The notes: a model not told the origin generated them from the sequence alone. A DNA stretch of 64,000 bases from Paenalcaligenes sp052103955 (GCA_052103955.1 JBQELO010000008.1:1-64000); one strand, 5' to 3'; shown: positions 25,153 to 34,587, numbered from the stretch's first letter. A program made the numbers and translations.

Positions 25153-26229
25153 ATGTCTACAAAAATCGCAGTATTACCCGGTGATGGCATTGGTACCGAG
25201 ATTACGGAACAAGCCGCGCGCGTTCTAACCGCTTTGGGGTTGGATCTTGACTTGCAACACGCACCCGTTGGTGGTGCTGCCTATGACTTGCATGGACACC
25301 CTTTGCCACCGGCTACGCTGGAATTGGCGAAGTCCTCGGCAGCGGTGTTGTTCGGTGCGGTAGGCGACTGGAAATACGACTCCTTGGCTCGTGAACTGCG
25401 CCCAGAACAAGCGATTTTGGGTTTGCGTAAAGCCATGGGCTTGTTTGCCAACTTCCGTCCCGCCATTTTGTACCCACAATTGGCCAATGCGTCGTCGTTG
25501 AAACCAGAAATCGTTTCGGGTCTGGATATTTTGATCATCCGTGAATTGACGGGCGATATTTACTTTGGCCAGCCGCGTGGCGTGCGTACCGTGAGCGAAG
25601 GTAACTTTGCCGGTGAGCGTCAGGGTTTTGACACCATGCATTACGCCGAAAGCGAAGTGCGTCGTATTGCGCACGTGGCTTTCCAAGCTGCTCAAAAACG
25701 CCAAGGCAAATTGTGCAGCGTTGATAAAGCCAACGTGTTGGAAACCTCGCAATTCTGGCGCGACATCATGATCGATGTAGCGAAAGAGTACCCTGATGTT
25801 GCATTGAGCCACATGTATGTAGACAATGCGGCCATGCAACTGGTTCGTGCACCAAAAGAATTCGACGTAATCGTGACGGGTAATCTTTTTGGTGACATAC
25901 TATCAGACGAGGCAGCAATGTTGACGGGATCCATCGGCATGTTGCCTTCTGCGTCCTTGAATGCTTCGCAACAAGGTCTGTACGAGCCTAGCCATGGTTC
26001 CGCCCCAGATATCGCTGGTCAGAACAAAGCCAACCCCTTGGCAACGATCTTGTCGGCAGCGATGTTGCTGCGCTACTCACTGAATGAAAACGCTCAGGCA
26101 GTACGAGTAGAAAACGCAGTACGCAAGGTGTTAGAGCAAGGGCTACGTACAGCAGACATCTACGAAGCAGGTACACAGTTAGTGGGTACCCGCGAAATGG
26201 GGGATGCAGTGCTTAAGGCATTGGATTAA
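25153..26229 (+). CDS. leuB: 3-isopropylmalate dehydrogenase
   Basis: A 358-residue NAD-dependent oxidative decarboxylase giving the precursor of leucine. ATG 25153 (MSTKIAVLPGDGIGTEI) follows AGGA; the frame is open further upstream without a better start. Conserved RELTGDIYFGQPRG, DKANVLETSQFWRD, the metal-binding GNLFGDILSDEAAMLTGS and the NAD-site EPSHGSAPDIAGQNKANPLA are present. Confidence 0.98.
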   Translation: MSTKIAVLPGDGIGTEITEQAARVLTALGLDLDLQHAPVGGAAYDLHGHPLPPATLELAKSSAAVLFGAVGDWKYDSLARELRPEQAILGLRKAMGLFANFRPAILYPQLANASSLKPEIVSGLDILIIRELTGDIYFGQPRGVRTVSEGNFAGERQGFDTMHYAESEVRRIAHVAFQAAQKRQGKLCSVDKANVLETSQFWRDIMIDVAKEYPDVALSHMYVDNAAMQLVRAPKEFDVIVTGNLFGDILSDEAAMLTGSIGMLPSASLNASQQGLYEPSHGSAPDIAGQNKANPLATILSAAMLLRYSLNENAQAVRVENAVRKVLEQGLRTADIYEAGTQLVGTREMGDAVLKALD

Positions 26230-26251
26230 TTTGGTTTTTAGGTGATTATTC

Positions 26252-27373
26252 ATGAAACAAGCGGTAGGCCTAGTCGGTTGGCGTGGCATGGTGGGCTCAG
26301 TCCTCATGCAACGCATGCGCGAAGAAAACGATTTCTCACGATTTGAGCCGGTATTTTTCTCTACCAGTAATGCTGGTGGAGCAGCACCGGAATGGGCAGA
26401 AGGCGCAGGCGCCTTGCAAAATGCCTACGATATTGAAAGCTTGAAAAAGCTGCCAATTATTGTGACGGCTCAAGGCGGGGATTACACCAAAGAGGTGTAT
26501 GGTAAGTTGCGCGCAGCCGGTTGGACTGGTGTTTGGATCGACGCAGCCAGCACATTGCGTATGGACGACAGCTCCATCATTGTGCTGGACCCTGTGAACC
26601 GCGACGTCATCGACGCTGGTTTGGCTAAAGGCGTTAAACAGTTTATCGGTGGTAACTGTACCGTTAGCTGTATGTTAATGGGCTTGGGCGGTTTGTTTAA
26701 GCACAACTTGGTTGAATGGATGACCTCCATGACATACCAAGCCGCATCGGGCGGTGGTGCTCAGCACATGCGCGAATTGCTGACACAGTTTGGCGATTTG
26801 AACGCTGCTGTAAAAGCACAATTGGATGATCCCGCATCGGCTATTTTGGACATCGATCGTGGTATTTTGCACAAGCAGAAAGATCCTAGCCTAAGCAGCG
26901 TGCAGTTTGGCGTACCACTGGGTGGTAGCTTGATTCCTTGGATCGACTCCGATCTGGGTGATGGCATGTCCCGCGAAGAGTGGAAAGGCGGCGTTGAAAC
27001 CAACAAAATTTTGGGTCGCCAAGGCCAAGATCACGTTGTGGTGGATGGTTTATGTGTGCGTATTGGTGCATTGCGTTGCCATAGCCAAGCACTGACCATC
27101 AAACTGCGTAAAGATGTACCGCTGGATGAAATCAACGACATCATCGCTAACACTAGCGACTGGTCCAAACTGATTCCAAACGAGAAACAGGCCACGATGG
27201 AGCAACTGACTCCTATCGCCGTGACCGGTACGATGGATATTCCAGTGGGCCGTGTGCGCAAGTTGGGCATGGGTCCTGAGTACATCAGCGCCTTTACCGT
27301 AGGTGATCAATTGTTGTGGGGTGCTGCAGAACCGCTGCGCCGCATGCTGATGATTACCCTGGGAGAGCTGTAA
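26252..27373 (+). CDS. asd: Aspartate-semialdehyde dehydrogenase
   Basis: A 373-residue NADP-dependent enzyme reducing aspartyl phosphate to the semialdehyde, the precursor of Lys, Thr, Met and diaminopimelate. The NADP-binding GLVGWRGMVGSVLMQRM and nucleophile Cys136 in GGNCTVSCM are seen; the AASGGGAQHMRELL motif and length fit the gammaproteobacterial-type Asd. It lies 22 bases after leuB and is followed at once by fimV. Its product feeds homoserine kinase encoded at 14823. Confidence 0.98.
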   Translation: MKQAVGLVGWRGMVGSVLMQRMREENDFSRFEPVFFSTSNAGGAAPEWAEGAGALQNAYDIESLKKLPIIVTAQGGDYTKEVYGKLRAAGWTGVWIDAASTLRMDDSSIIVLDPVNRDVIDAGLAKGVKQFIGGNCTVSCMLMGLGGLFKHNLVEWMTSMTYQAASGGGAQHMRELLTQFGDLNAAVKAQLDDPASAILDIDRGILHKQKDPSLSSVQFGVPLGGSLIPWIDSDLGDGMSREEWKGGVETNKILGRQGQDHVVVDGLCVRIGALRCHSQALTIKLRKDVPLDEINDIIANTSDWSKLIPNEKQATMEQLTPIAVTGTMDIPVGRVRKLGMGPEYISAFTVGDQLLWGAAEPLRRMLMITLGEL

Positions 27374-28819
27374 ATGAGGCCTAGCCGTGTATCGTTGCGT
27401 ACTGTAAGTTCACTTGCATTGGCATCAATGACGGCTTTGGCTGCGACGGCGTCGCATGCAGTAGAGGTGGGCAGGGCCCGCCTCTTGTCGCCACCGGCGC
27501 AGCCACTGGTGTTAAGTGTGGCATTGCGGGATTGGAAGCCCGATGAAACACTTAGCATCCAGTTCCCTGAAAAGGAACAATGGCAGCAGGCGGGGTTAAC
27601 CCCGCCCGTTGCGTTAGAGGGCTGGCAGATTGAACTGCAACCTCAGCGTTCACAAATTATCGTGCGTAGCCCGCAGGCAGTGGATGCCAAGGTGATTGAT
27701 GTCTTGCTAGACATTCAATCGTCTTCAGGGTTACAGCGCCACCAAGTCAGTGTGGTGAATGCCGCTAAAGTGGCAGAGTCCTTGCAATTACCCAGTGCCT
27801 CACCAACAGGTACGCGTGACTACAGCACCCCCAGTGCCGCAACCAGCACAGTGACACCCAATACGGGTAGTTATCAGGTGCGCAATGGTGACACCTTAGG
27901 GGCAATTGCTGCGCAGCGTACACCGGCAGGTGTAAGCACATACCAATACATGGCTGCCTTACTGGCCGCGAACCCTCATGCATTTCAGCATGGCAATATG
28001 AACCTGCTTAGGGCAGGCAGCACGTTGCAAGAGCCTACAACTGAGCAACTGCAAGCCTATAGCGATGCAGAAGCCAGAAAGATGTTTGGCGATCAAGCGC
28101 AGTGGTTTGCTCAGTACAAACGGCAGTTGGCTGAGAATAAGTCGCCAGCATTGGCAGTAGCAGAGGCTACCACAGGGGTAACGCGTCCTGTTGAGTCCGC
28201 CGCACCGGCCAAGTTATCAGCCAAAGGTGATTCGCTAACACTAAGTACGGAAAGCTGGGCGGATAGTGTGAAGCAGGATCAGGCGGTAGCTACGGTGCAA
28301 GCCCTTAGTAACACCGCCGAAAACATAGAACAATTAGAAGAAAACGTACGCCAGCTTGCGTCGGCAGTCAGCGAGAACGAAGCACGTGCTTCTGATCCCG
28401 CTAACAATGATGTCGCAGCAACGACAGCGACTACGAGTGCTGCAGCACAGAGCAGTGAGTCCACGACTACTGATACTGCAACTACGCCCTCGGGTACGGG
28501 CGAGGTAGACAAAAACGACGCTAAGGCCAGTGCCTCAATGGCAGAGCCAGCCGAAAAAAACACATCATCAATTACTGATACGGGTAGTACTTTGTCTTGG
28601 ATTCAAGAGCATTTGCTCATTGTGATGTCAGCCTTGCTGGCCTTGATTGTCATTATTACTGTTTGGGTTTTGCGTCGCGCTAACAATAGCCGCGCTGAAA
28701 TTGATTCTCCCGCTCCGGTGACGCCGGAAATGGTGCGCGAGAAACTAGAAAAAATTAATCTAGATCTAGATGTACCGCCTTCTGATGAGCCAACGCCTTC
28801 GGAGCGCAAGCCTTCATGA
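27374..28819 (+). CDS. fimV: FimV/HubP-like peptidoglycan-binding membrane protein
   Basis: A 481-residue protein starting right after the asd stop. Signal peptide (VSLRTVSSLALASMTALAATASHA), FimV N-terminal domain (LLSPPAQPLVLSVALRDW), then a LysM-like motif (YQVRNGDTLGAIAAQR, about residues 175-230) for peptidoglycan binding, a Ser/Thr/Ala-rich acidic linker with a short coiled coil (NIEQLEENVRQLASAV), and one C-terminal membrane helix (HLLIVMSALLALIVIITVWVL). It is shorter than Pseudomonas FimV and has a short cytoplasmic tail without an obvious TPR. FimV proteins organise type IV pili and the cell pole; here the gene order asd-fimV-truA supports the name. Confidence 0.85.
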   Translation: MRPSRVSLRTVSSLALASMTALAATASHAVEVGRARLLSPPAQPLVLSVALRDWKPDETLSIQFPEKEQWQQAGLTPPVALEGWQIELQPQRSQIIVRSPQAVDAKVIDVLLDIQSSSGLQRHQVSVVNAAKVAESLQLPSASPTGTRDYSTPSAATSTVTPNTGSYQVRNGDTLGAIAAQRTPAGVSTYQYMAALLAANPHAFQHGNMNLLRAGSTLQEPTTEQLQAYSDAEARKMFGDQAQWFAQYKRQLAENKSPALAVAEATTGVTRPVESAAPAKLSAKGDSLTLSTESWADSVKQDQAVATVQALSNTAENIEQLEENVRQLASAVSENEARASDPANNDVAATTATTSAAAQSSESTTTDTATTPSGTGEVDKNDAKASASMAEPAEKNTSSITDTGSTLSWIQEHLLIVMSALLALIVIITVWVLRRANNSRAEIDSPAPVTPEMVREKLEKINLDLDVPPSDEPTPSERKPS

Positions 28820-29658
28820 GTCGTGTAGCACTGGGCATATGCTATGACGGTAGTGCATGGTATGGATGGCAACGGCAACCCGTGCTTCCATCGGTACAGT
28901 CAGAGTTAGAAAAGGCATTATTGAAATTTGTAGGGCAGCCAGTAGCGGTATGCTGCGCGGGCAGAACAGACCGAGGGGTGCACGCACTAAATCAAGTGGT
29001 GCATTTAGACCCGCCTGTAACACGTTCTACGCAAGCATGGGTCAGTGGCTTAAATGCTTTTTTGCCTAGCTCTATTTCTGTGCAGTGGGCGCAAGAGGTG
29101 GATGAAAACTTCCATGCTCGCTTTTCTGCCAGACAACGTACGTATTTTTATGTGCTGCGCGAAGCCAATGTACGCTCTCCCTTATTAGATGGGAAAGTAG
29201 GCTGGGTATTCCGCCCGTTGGACTTAGCGCGCATGCGCCGTGCCGCAGAACTTTTTGTGGGCACACACGATTTTAGTAGTTTTAGATCAACGGATTGCCA
29301 GGCCAAAAGCCCGGTAAGAGAAATCTACACCATAGACATACAACAGTCGGGTAGTTTCTATGTATTCCGTTTTGTGGCCAACGCGTTTCTCCATCATATG
29401 GTGCGTAACCTGATGGGAACATTGCTCTACGTGGGCTATGGCCGCCTCGATGCTTCCGATATACCGACTCTGATCGAGCGGCGTGATCGGCAGTATGCTC
29501 CTCCTACTTTTGCACCAGACGGGCTATACCTAGCTGGCGTAAAGTACGAAGAGGCGGTACAACTGCCAATGCAGGATCCATTGACGTTGTTCCAGCAGCA
29601 TTTGGGGCCATGGATAATCCCAGCGCGACCTGAGCCTGAAGACCCAGGTGTCGCATGA
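28816..29658 (+). CDS. truA: tRNA pseudouridine(38-40) synthase TruA
   Basis: A 280-residue enzyme converting uridines 38-40 of the anticodon stem to pseudouridine. The ATG overlaps the fimV stop (ATGA). Catalytic Asp52 is in CCAGRTDRGVHALNQ; QRTYFYVLREAN, DFSSFRSTDCQAKSP and HHMVRNLMGTLLYVG are all conserved. The C-terminal tail after TFAPDGLYLAGVKYE is slightly longer than in E. coli. Confidence 0.97.
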   Translation: MSRVALGICYDGSAWYGWQRQPVLPSVQSELEKALLKFVGQPVAVCCAGRTDRGVHALNQVVHLDPPVTRSTQAWVSGLNAFLPSSISVQWAQEVDENFHARFSARQRTYFYVLREANVRSPLLDGKVGWVFRPLDLARMRRAAELFVGTHDFSSFRSTDCQAKSPVREIYTIDIQQSGSFYVFRFVANAFLHHMVRNLMGTLLYVGYGRLDASDIPTLIERRDRQYAPPTFAPDGLYLAGVKYEEAVQLPMQDPLTLFQQHLGPWIIPARPEPEDPGVA

Positions 29659-29752
29659 TTAATCGTGGTGAATGGTAGGGACTTTCATCATTATTACGAG
29701 GTGGGTGTAGCCGCTTGAGATCCACTCTGGCTCATTCATCATCATTATTTTT

Positions 29753-30385
29753 ATGACATTGTTATTACGTCTATCGCAACTGATCGACCGCCTGAATACC
29801 GTGGTGGGGAAATCGGTTGCTTGGCTCACACTGCTAGTAGTACTGGTCAGTGCGGGCAACGCCATTGTGCGTAAAGTGTTTGGCGTCAGTTCCAATGCGT
29901 GGTTGGAGCTGCAATGGTATTTGTTTGGCGCTATCTTTTTGCTGGCGGCAGGCTATACCTATTTGCTCAATGAACATGTGCGTGTGGATGTGCTGGCTCA
30001 GCGCTTCTCTCGCAAAACCCAAGTGTATATAGAAATTTTCGGTATTCTGTTTTTCTTGTTGCCGGCATGTATCTTGGTGTTCTGGTTAGCGATTCCTTAC
30101 TTCTGGCAGTCTTACGAAACTATGGAGCTTTCCTCTAACACAGGGGGATTGATTCGTTGGCCCGTAAAACTGTTAATTCCTATAGGCTTCGCACTGCTGA
30201 TTTTGTCTGGTGTATCCAGACTAATACGCTTGTTTGGCTTTTTGGCTGGCAAATGCGAGGATCCATTGGCACCACCTACACCAGGTGAGGCAGAACTGGA
30301 AATTGCTGAAGATATTCGCAAAGTGGCAGAAGAAAACGACAGACGCCAGCTTGAGCGACTACAACAAAAACAGAATAGGAATTGA
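29753..30385 (+). CDS. TRAP transporter small permease (DctQ)
   Basis: A 210-residue inner-membrane protein with four helices (VAWLTLLVVLVSAGNAIVRKVF, AIFLLAAGYTYL, IFGILFFLLPACILVFWLAIPYF, KLLIPIGFALLILSGVSRLI) and the DctQ motif NEHVRVDVL, followed by a charged coiled tail (RKVAEENDRRQLERLQQ). It is coupled to the large permease downstream (two-base gap). No substrate-binding protein is adjacent. ATG 29753 lacks a clear ribosome-binding site. Confidence 0.9.
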   Translation: MTLLLRLSQLIDRLNTVVGKSVAWLTLLVVLVSAGNAIVRKVFGVSSNAWLELQWYLFGAIFLLAAGYTYLLNEHVRVDVLAQRFSRKTQVYIEIFGILFFLLPACILVFWLAIPYFWQSYETMELSSNTGGLIRWPVKLLIPIGFALLILSGVSRLIRLFGFLAGKCEDPLAPPTPGEAELEIAEDIRKVAEENDRRQLERLQQKQNRN

Positions 30386-30387
30386 TC

Positions 30388-32067
30388 ATGATGGAATTTG
30401 TCGTGGCAAACATTGCACCCATCATGTTTGTCAATTTGATTATCTTTTTGCTGTTGGGTTTTCCGGTTGCCTTCACCTTGGCGGCAACGGGTGTGCTGTA
30501 CGGTTTATTTGCGATTGAACTGAACTTGATGCAGCCTGCGCTGTTTCAGGCCTTACCGCAGCGTATATTCGGGATTGTGGCGAACGACACTCTGTTAGCC
30601 GTGCCGTTCTTTACGCTCATGGGCCTGATACTAGAACGTTCAGGCATGGCGGAAGACTTGCTCGATACCATAGGCCAATTATTTGGCCCGTTGCGCGGTG
30701 GTTTAGCCATTGCGGTGGTACTGGTAGGGGCGATGTTGGCAGCTACCACTGGCGTGATCTCGGCCTCGGTGATTTCCATGGGCCTGATTTCCTTGCCTAT
30801 TATGTTGCGCTACGGTTATGACCGTCGGTTAGCAACAGGGGTAATTGCCGCGTCGGGTACGTTGTCGCAGATTATTCCACCGTCTATCGTGTTGATCATT
30901 CTGGCTGACCAGTTGGGCCGATCAATTGGCGATATGTACCGTGGCGCGATGTTGCCAGGTTTGTTATTGGCACTGTCCTACATTGTGTATGTAGTGATTG
31001 TGGCCATCGTACGCCCCAATAAAGTCCCTGCATTGCCTGAAGAAGCACGTGTATATATTGAACCTAATGGTTCTCGTGGTTTGAAATCACTGCTGGTATT
31101 AACCGTTGTGGCAGCGTTGGCAGCGCACTTTGGCTCCATGCATTATTTCAGTACCCATCCAAGCATTCCTATTGATGAGCACGTAGTCATCATCATGATG
31201 CTGTGGGGGGCTACCGCATGGATTATCGCCATGTTAAATCGTGTGTTGAAGCTCAACATGCTGTCGCAAATCGCCGAGCGCGTCACCTTCGTGATGATTC
31301 CACCGCTGTTCCTGATCTTCTTGGTATTGGGGACCATCTTTATTGGTGTAGCCACACCAACTGAAGGCGGAGCGATGGGCGCGGTGGGGGCGGTGTTGAT
31401 GGCGGCTTCGCGTAGACGCTTGTCGTGGACGCAATTGAAGCAAGCCATGACAGCAACGACTCAGCTATCGTGCTTCGTGGTGTTCATCTTGGTGGGTTCC
31501 ACTATCTTCACATTGAGCTTCCGTGGCATTAATGGCGATTTGTGGGTGGAAAGCCTGCTGATCGATCTGCCGGGTGGTGAGTGGGGCTTCCTGATCTTCG
31601 TCAGTGTATTCACCTTCTTGTTGGCATTCTTCCTGGACTTCTTTGAGCTGGCGTTCATTATTGTGCCGCTCTTGGGCCCAGTGGCTGACAAGATGGGGAT
31701 TGACCTGATCTGGTTTGGTGTGTTGTTGGCGGTGAATATGCAAACCTCCTTCATGCACCCACCCTTTGGTTTTGCGTTGTTCTTCTTGCGTTCTGTAGCC
31801 CCTAAAGAGGACTACACCGACGTAGTAACAGGTCAACGTATCGCTAAAGTCACCACGGGCGATATTTATTGGGGTTCTGTACCATTCATCTTTATCCAAG
31901 TACTGATGATTGTGGTGGTACTGGTATTCCCAGGCATTGTGACCCATTACAAAGGTAATGAAGTCATGATGGATGAGTCCACGGTGGAGTTCGGTGTGGA
32001 CGATGTATACGGTTCGGATTCCTATGGTGATCCGTTTGGTTCCGATGCAGGTAATGCGTTTCAGTAA
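30388..32067 (+). CDS. TRAP transporter large permease (DctM)
   Basis: A 559-residue polytopic protein. ATG 30388 is preferred because AGGA lies seven bases upstream; a TTG at 30382 is in frame. It has the DctM features GFPVAFTLAATGVLYG, AVPFFTLMGLILERSGMA, TGVISASVISMGLISLP, IIPPSIVLIILAD and ATPTEGGAMGAVGA. It is longer than the usual 430 residues, with an inserted helix pair in the middle (about residues 220-300) and an acidic C-terminal tail (STVEFGVDDVYGSDSYGDPF). This suggests the TRAP class for large or organic-acid substrates, but the substrate is unknown. Confidence 0.93.
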   Translation: MMEFVVANIAPIMFVNLIIFLLLGFPVAFTLAATGVLYGLFAIELNLMQPALFQALPQRIFGIVANDTLLAVPFFTLMGLILERSGMAEDLLDTIGQLFGPLRGGLAIAVVLVGAMLAATTGVISASVISMGLISLPIMLRYGYDRRLATGVIAASGTLSQIIPPSIVLIILADQLGRSIGDMYRGAMLPGLLLALSYIVYVVIVAIVRPNKVPALPEEARVYIEPNGSRGLKSLLVLTVVAALAAHFGSMHYFSTHPSIPIDEHVVIIMMLWGATAWIIAMLNRVLKLNMLSQIAERVTFVMIPPLFLIFLVLGTIFIGVATPTEGGAMGAVGAVLMAASRRRLSWTQLKQAMTATTQLSCFVVFILVGSTIFTLSFRGINGDLWVESLLIDLPGGEWGFLIFVSVFTFLLAFFLDFFELAFIIVPLLGPVADKMGIDLIWFGVLLAVNMQTSFMHPPFGFALFFLRSVAPKEDYTDVVTGQRIAKVTTGDIYWGSVPFIFIQVLMIVVVLVFPGIVTHYKGNEVMMDESTVEFGVDDVYGSDSYGDPFGSDAGNAFQ

Positions 32068-32081
32068 ATAGTGGTTAACAC

Positions 32082-32735
32082 ATGAGTATGGGCAAAATAC
32101 GGGTGAAAATGTGCGGTTTCACCCGTTCAGAGGATATCACCGCTGCCGTAGAACATGGGGCCGATGCAGTTGGCTTCGTGTTCTACGCATCAAGTAAACG
32201 TTTTGTGAGCCTAGAGCAGGCGGCGGCGTTGCGTCGTCAAGTACCTGCTTTTGTCTCGGTAGTGGCTTTGTTCGTGAATCCCGAACCTCGCTACGTTAAA
32301 GACGTGTTGAAGGTGGTGCAGCCCAACTTATTGCAATTCCACGGCGATGAAAGCGTGGCCTTTTGCGAGTCATTTTCGCACCCCTACCTTAAAGCGTTTA
32401 GGGTAGGGGGGCCACACAGCAGCAGTGCGCGTGCCGTGTGGGAGCAGTGCAAAGACTACCAAAGCGCCAGTGGCTGGTTGTTTGATAGCTATAGCCCTGC
32501 CTATGGCGGCACAGGTGTACGCTTTGATACTGCATTGCTAAACGAAGTACATAAACAGCCTACAGCACGCCCTGTGATCTTAGCAGGCGGTTTGGATGCG
32601 TTGAATGTAGGCGCGGCCATCCAAGACGTGCGTCCTTTTGCGGTAGATGTCAGCAGTGGCATTGAACAAGCGCCTGGCGAGAAATCCAGTTTGCGCATGC
32701 AAGCCTTTATGCAGCAATGCAACCTTTACTGTTAA
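32082..32735 (+). CDS. trpF: Phosphoribosylanthranilate isomerase
   Basis: A 217-residue TIM-barrel enzyme of tryptophan synthesis. The N-terminal RVKMCGFTRSEDI carries the catalytic Cys general base; GADAVGFVFYASSKRFVS, LLQFHGDES, LFDSYSPAYGGTGVRFD with the catalytic Asp, and ILAGGLDALNV and VDVSSGIEQAPGEKS are conserved. In many Burkholderiales trpB and trpA follow; here an unrelated thioredoxin-fold gene does. Confidence 0.96.
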   Translation: MSMGKIRVKMCGFTRSEDITAAVEHGADAVGFVFYASSKRFVSLEQAAALRRQVPAFVSVVALFVNPEPRYVKDVLKVVQPNLLQFHGDESVAFCESFSHPYLKAFRVGGPHSSSARAVWEQCKDYQSASGWLFDSYSPAYGGTGVRFDTALLNEVHKQPTARPVILAGGLDALNVGAAIQDVRPFAVDVSSGIEQAPGEKSSLRMQAFMQQCNLYC

Positions 32736-32779
32736 TGGGGGTCTGATCCTGTTGCACTTAAGGTTTACGTGAGCAGGAA

Positions 32780-33604
32780 ATGAACTCTATAACAATTGGT
32801 CCTTTTGCATTAAGCACGCCTCTTTTTATTATCTTACTAACGCTGCTGTGCTCAGTGTCGTTGGCGTGGCTGCTTGAAAAAAAATATCAGGTCAAAATAG
32901 AAAAATCAGTCTGGCAGACTGCTGTAGCCGGACTGATTGTGGCGCGCGTGGTGTTTGTAGGCCAGTATTGGGAGCAGTATCAAGATCATTTACTAGTCGT
33001 GCTAGACATACGGGATGGAGGATTTTCCGTCTATGCCGGTTTGTTTGCATCGCTGTTGATGGCGCTATACCTAGGGGTTAAAAGCGTAGGGCAGCAGCGC
33101 ATGACCTTTATCTTGACGGTGATGACTGCCGTAGTCATAGGGGGCAGCACCTTTTTGTGGTTAGGTGTCTATAAGAAAGAAGCGCTGCTTTTGCCACTGC
33201 AAACTCAATTGCATAACCCGTGGGCTACAGCGGCAGATCAACAAGTGGTCACACTGGAAAATTTTAGCGGCCAGCCCATGGTGATTAATTTGTGGGCCTC
33301 ATGGTGCCCGCCGTGTAGGCGCGAAATGCCGGTGTTTGAAGCGGCTCAAAATGCATATCCGAACTTGAACTTTATTTATGCCAATCAGCAAGAAAGGGCT
33401 GAAACGGTAGATGCGTTCTTATCAGAGCAGCAATTGAATTTACAGCACGTGCTGTTGGATAGCGATGCCGAGCTGGCTAGGTTTGCTCGCAGCAGGGGGC
33501 TTCCCACAACGTTGTTCGTAAACAGTGATGGCAGTGTGCAAGCCATCCGTATGGGGGAAGTCTCCCGTGCGACCTTAACGCAATATATAGAGCAGTTGCG
33601 TTAA
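32780..33604 (+). CDS. Lgt-like membrane domain fused to a TlpA-type thioredoxin
   Basis: A 274-residue protein. The first 130 residues have four membrane helices and resemble a shortened prolipoprotein diacylglyceryl transferase (AGLIVARVVFVGQYWEQY, LDIRDGGFSVYAGLFASLLM). Residues about 150-274 form a thioredoxin domain with the redox site WASWCPPCRREMP (Cys176/Cys179) and the cis-Pro region GLPTTLFVNSDG, placed in the periplasm. It probably reduces or exchanges disulfides of exported proteins. The Lgt-like part lacks most of the enzyme, so transferase activity is unlikely. It overlaps a convergent transporter gene by four bases. Confidence 0.8.
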   Translation: MNSITIGPFALSTPLFIILLTLLCSVSLAWLLEKKYQVKIEKSVWQTAVAGLIVARVVFVGQYWEQYQDHLLVVLDIRDGGFSVYAGLFASLLMALYLGVKSVGQQRMTFILTVMTAVVIGGSTFLWLGVYKKEALLLPLQTQLHNPWATAADQQVVTLENFSGQPMVINLWASWCPPCRREMPVFEAAQNAYPNLNFIYANQQERAETVDAFLSEQQLNLQHVLLDSDAELARFARSRGLPTTLFVNSDGSVQAIRMGEVSRATLTQYIEQLR

Positions 33605-34587
33605 GCAGTGTGTTCAGCTTGTTGTTTGTGTTTTAACGCGTAGTGGTTGGCCATCACCGCGCAAGCCATAAGCTGTACCTGATGGAAAATCAACAACGGC
33701 AACAACATAGGGCCAATGATGCTGGCTGGGAAAAGTACTTGAGCCATGGGTACGCCTGTGGCCATACTTTTCTTAGAAGCACAAAACACAATAGTGATTT
33801 CATCGGGTAAGTCGAAATTTAAGCGACGTGCAATCCAGCGGGTGCCAAACAAAATCACAAACAATAGCAGCAAGCACACAATGGTCAGAGCCAGCAGCGA
33901 CAAGGGGTGTACTTCTGCCCACAAACCACCTACCACTGAAGCACTAAATGCGGTGTACACCACCAGCAAAATAGAACCCTGATCGATATTTTTTAGCCAG
34001 TTCTGGTTGCGTGTGACCCAATGGCCAATAAAGGGGCGCATTAAGTGACCCACTACAAAAGGCAGCAGAATTTGCAGACTGATTTTGACTACCGTGTCGG
34101 TCATGTCAATTTCAACCTCAGTTTCTAGCAGCAGTTTTAACAGTAGTGGTGTTAACACAATGGCAAAAATGCTAGATGCCGATGAGCTGCAAATAGCGGC
34201 TGGCACGTTACCTTTAGCGATAGAGGTAAAAGCAATAGCGGATTGCACTGTACCTGGCAACACACACAAATACAGTATGCCCGCAGCAAGCTGTAAACCT
34301 AATATAGGTACTAAAACAGGTTGTGTGGCCCAGCCTATCAGCGGAAACAGTAAAAACGTGCAGCTAAATACCACGGCGTGCAAACGCCAGTGCGTAGCAC
34401 CCGCAATAATGGCTTCGCGGGATAGCTTGGCACCATGCATAAAAAATAGCAGGGCAATTGCCGCATTAGTCAGCCAGTCAAAAAACACAGCGCCTTGCCC
34501 GTGTGCGGGGAAGACGCTGGCGAGTACAACGACGGCAATTAGGATGAGGGTGAAGTTGTCAAATAGAAGGCGTAGTCTCGATAACAT
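33601..34587 (-). CDS. SBF/YfeH-type sodium-coupled transporter
   Basis: A 328-residue inner-membrane protein with about ten hydrophobic segments (FTLILIAVVVLASVFPAHG, AAIALLFFMHGAKLSREAI, LAAGILYLCVLPGTVQSAIA, FTSIAKGNVPAAICSSSASS). The GTVQSAIAFTSIAKGN and CASKKSMATGVPMAQVLFP motifs place it in the YfeH branch of the bile acid:sodium symporter (SBF) family. The substrate of this branch is not established. Ends convergently on the TlpA fusion gene. Confidence 0.9.
   Translation of the reverse strand: MLSRLRLLFDNFTLILIAVVVLASVFPAHGQGAVFFDWLTNAAIALLFFMHGAKLSREAIIAGATHWRLHAVVFSCTFLLFPLIGWATQPVLVPILGLQLAAGILYLCVLPGTVQSAIAFTSIAKGNVPAAICSSSASSIFAIVLTPLLLKLLLETEVEIDMTDTVVKISLQILLPFVVGHLMRPFIGHWVTRNQNWLKNIDQGSILLVVYTAFSASVVGGLWAEVHPLSLLALTIVCLLLLFVILFGTRWIARRLNFDLPDEITIVFCASKKSMATGVPMAQVLFPASIIGPMLLPLLIFHQVQLMACAVMANHYALKHKQQAEHTA

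Noticed and set aside
24388..25839. Long antisense frames (222 and 204 codons) opposite leuD and leuB
   Set aside because: They lie wholly opposite conserved genes, have no ribosome-binding sites and show no domain; they reflect codon bias of the genes on the other strand.
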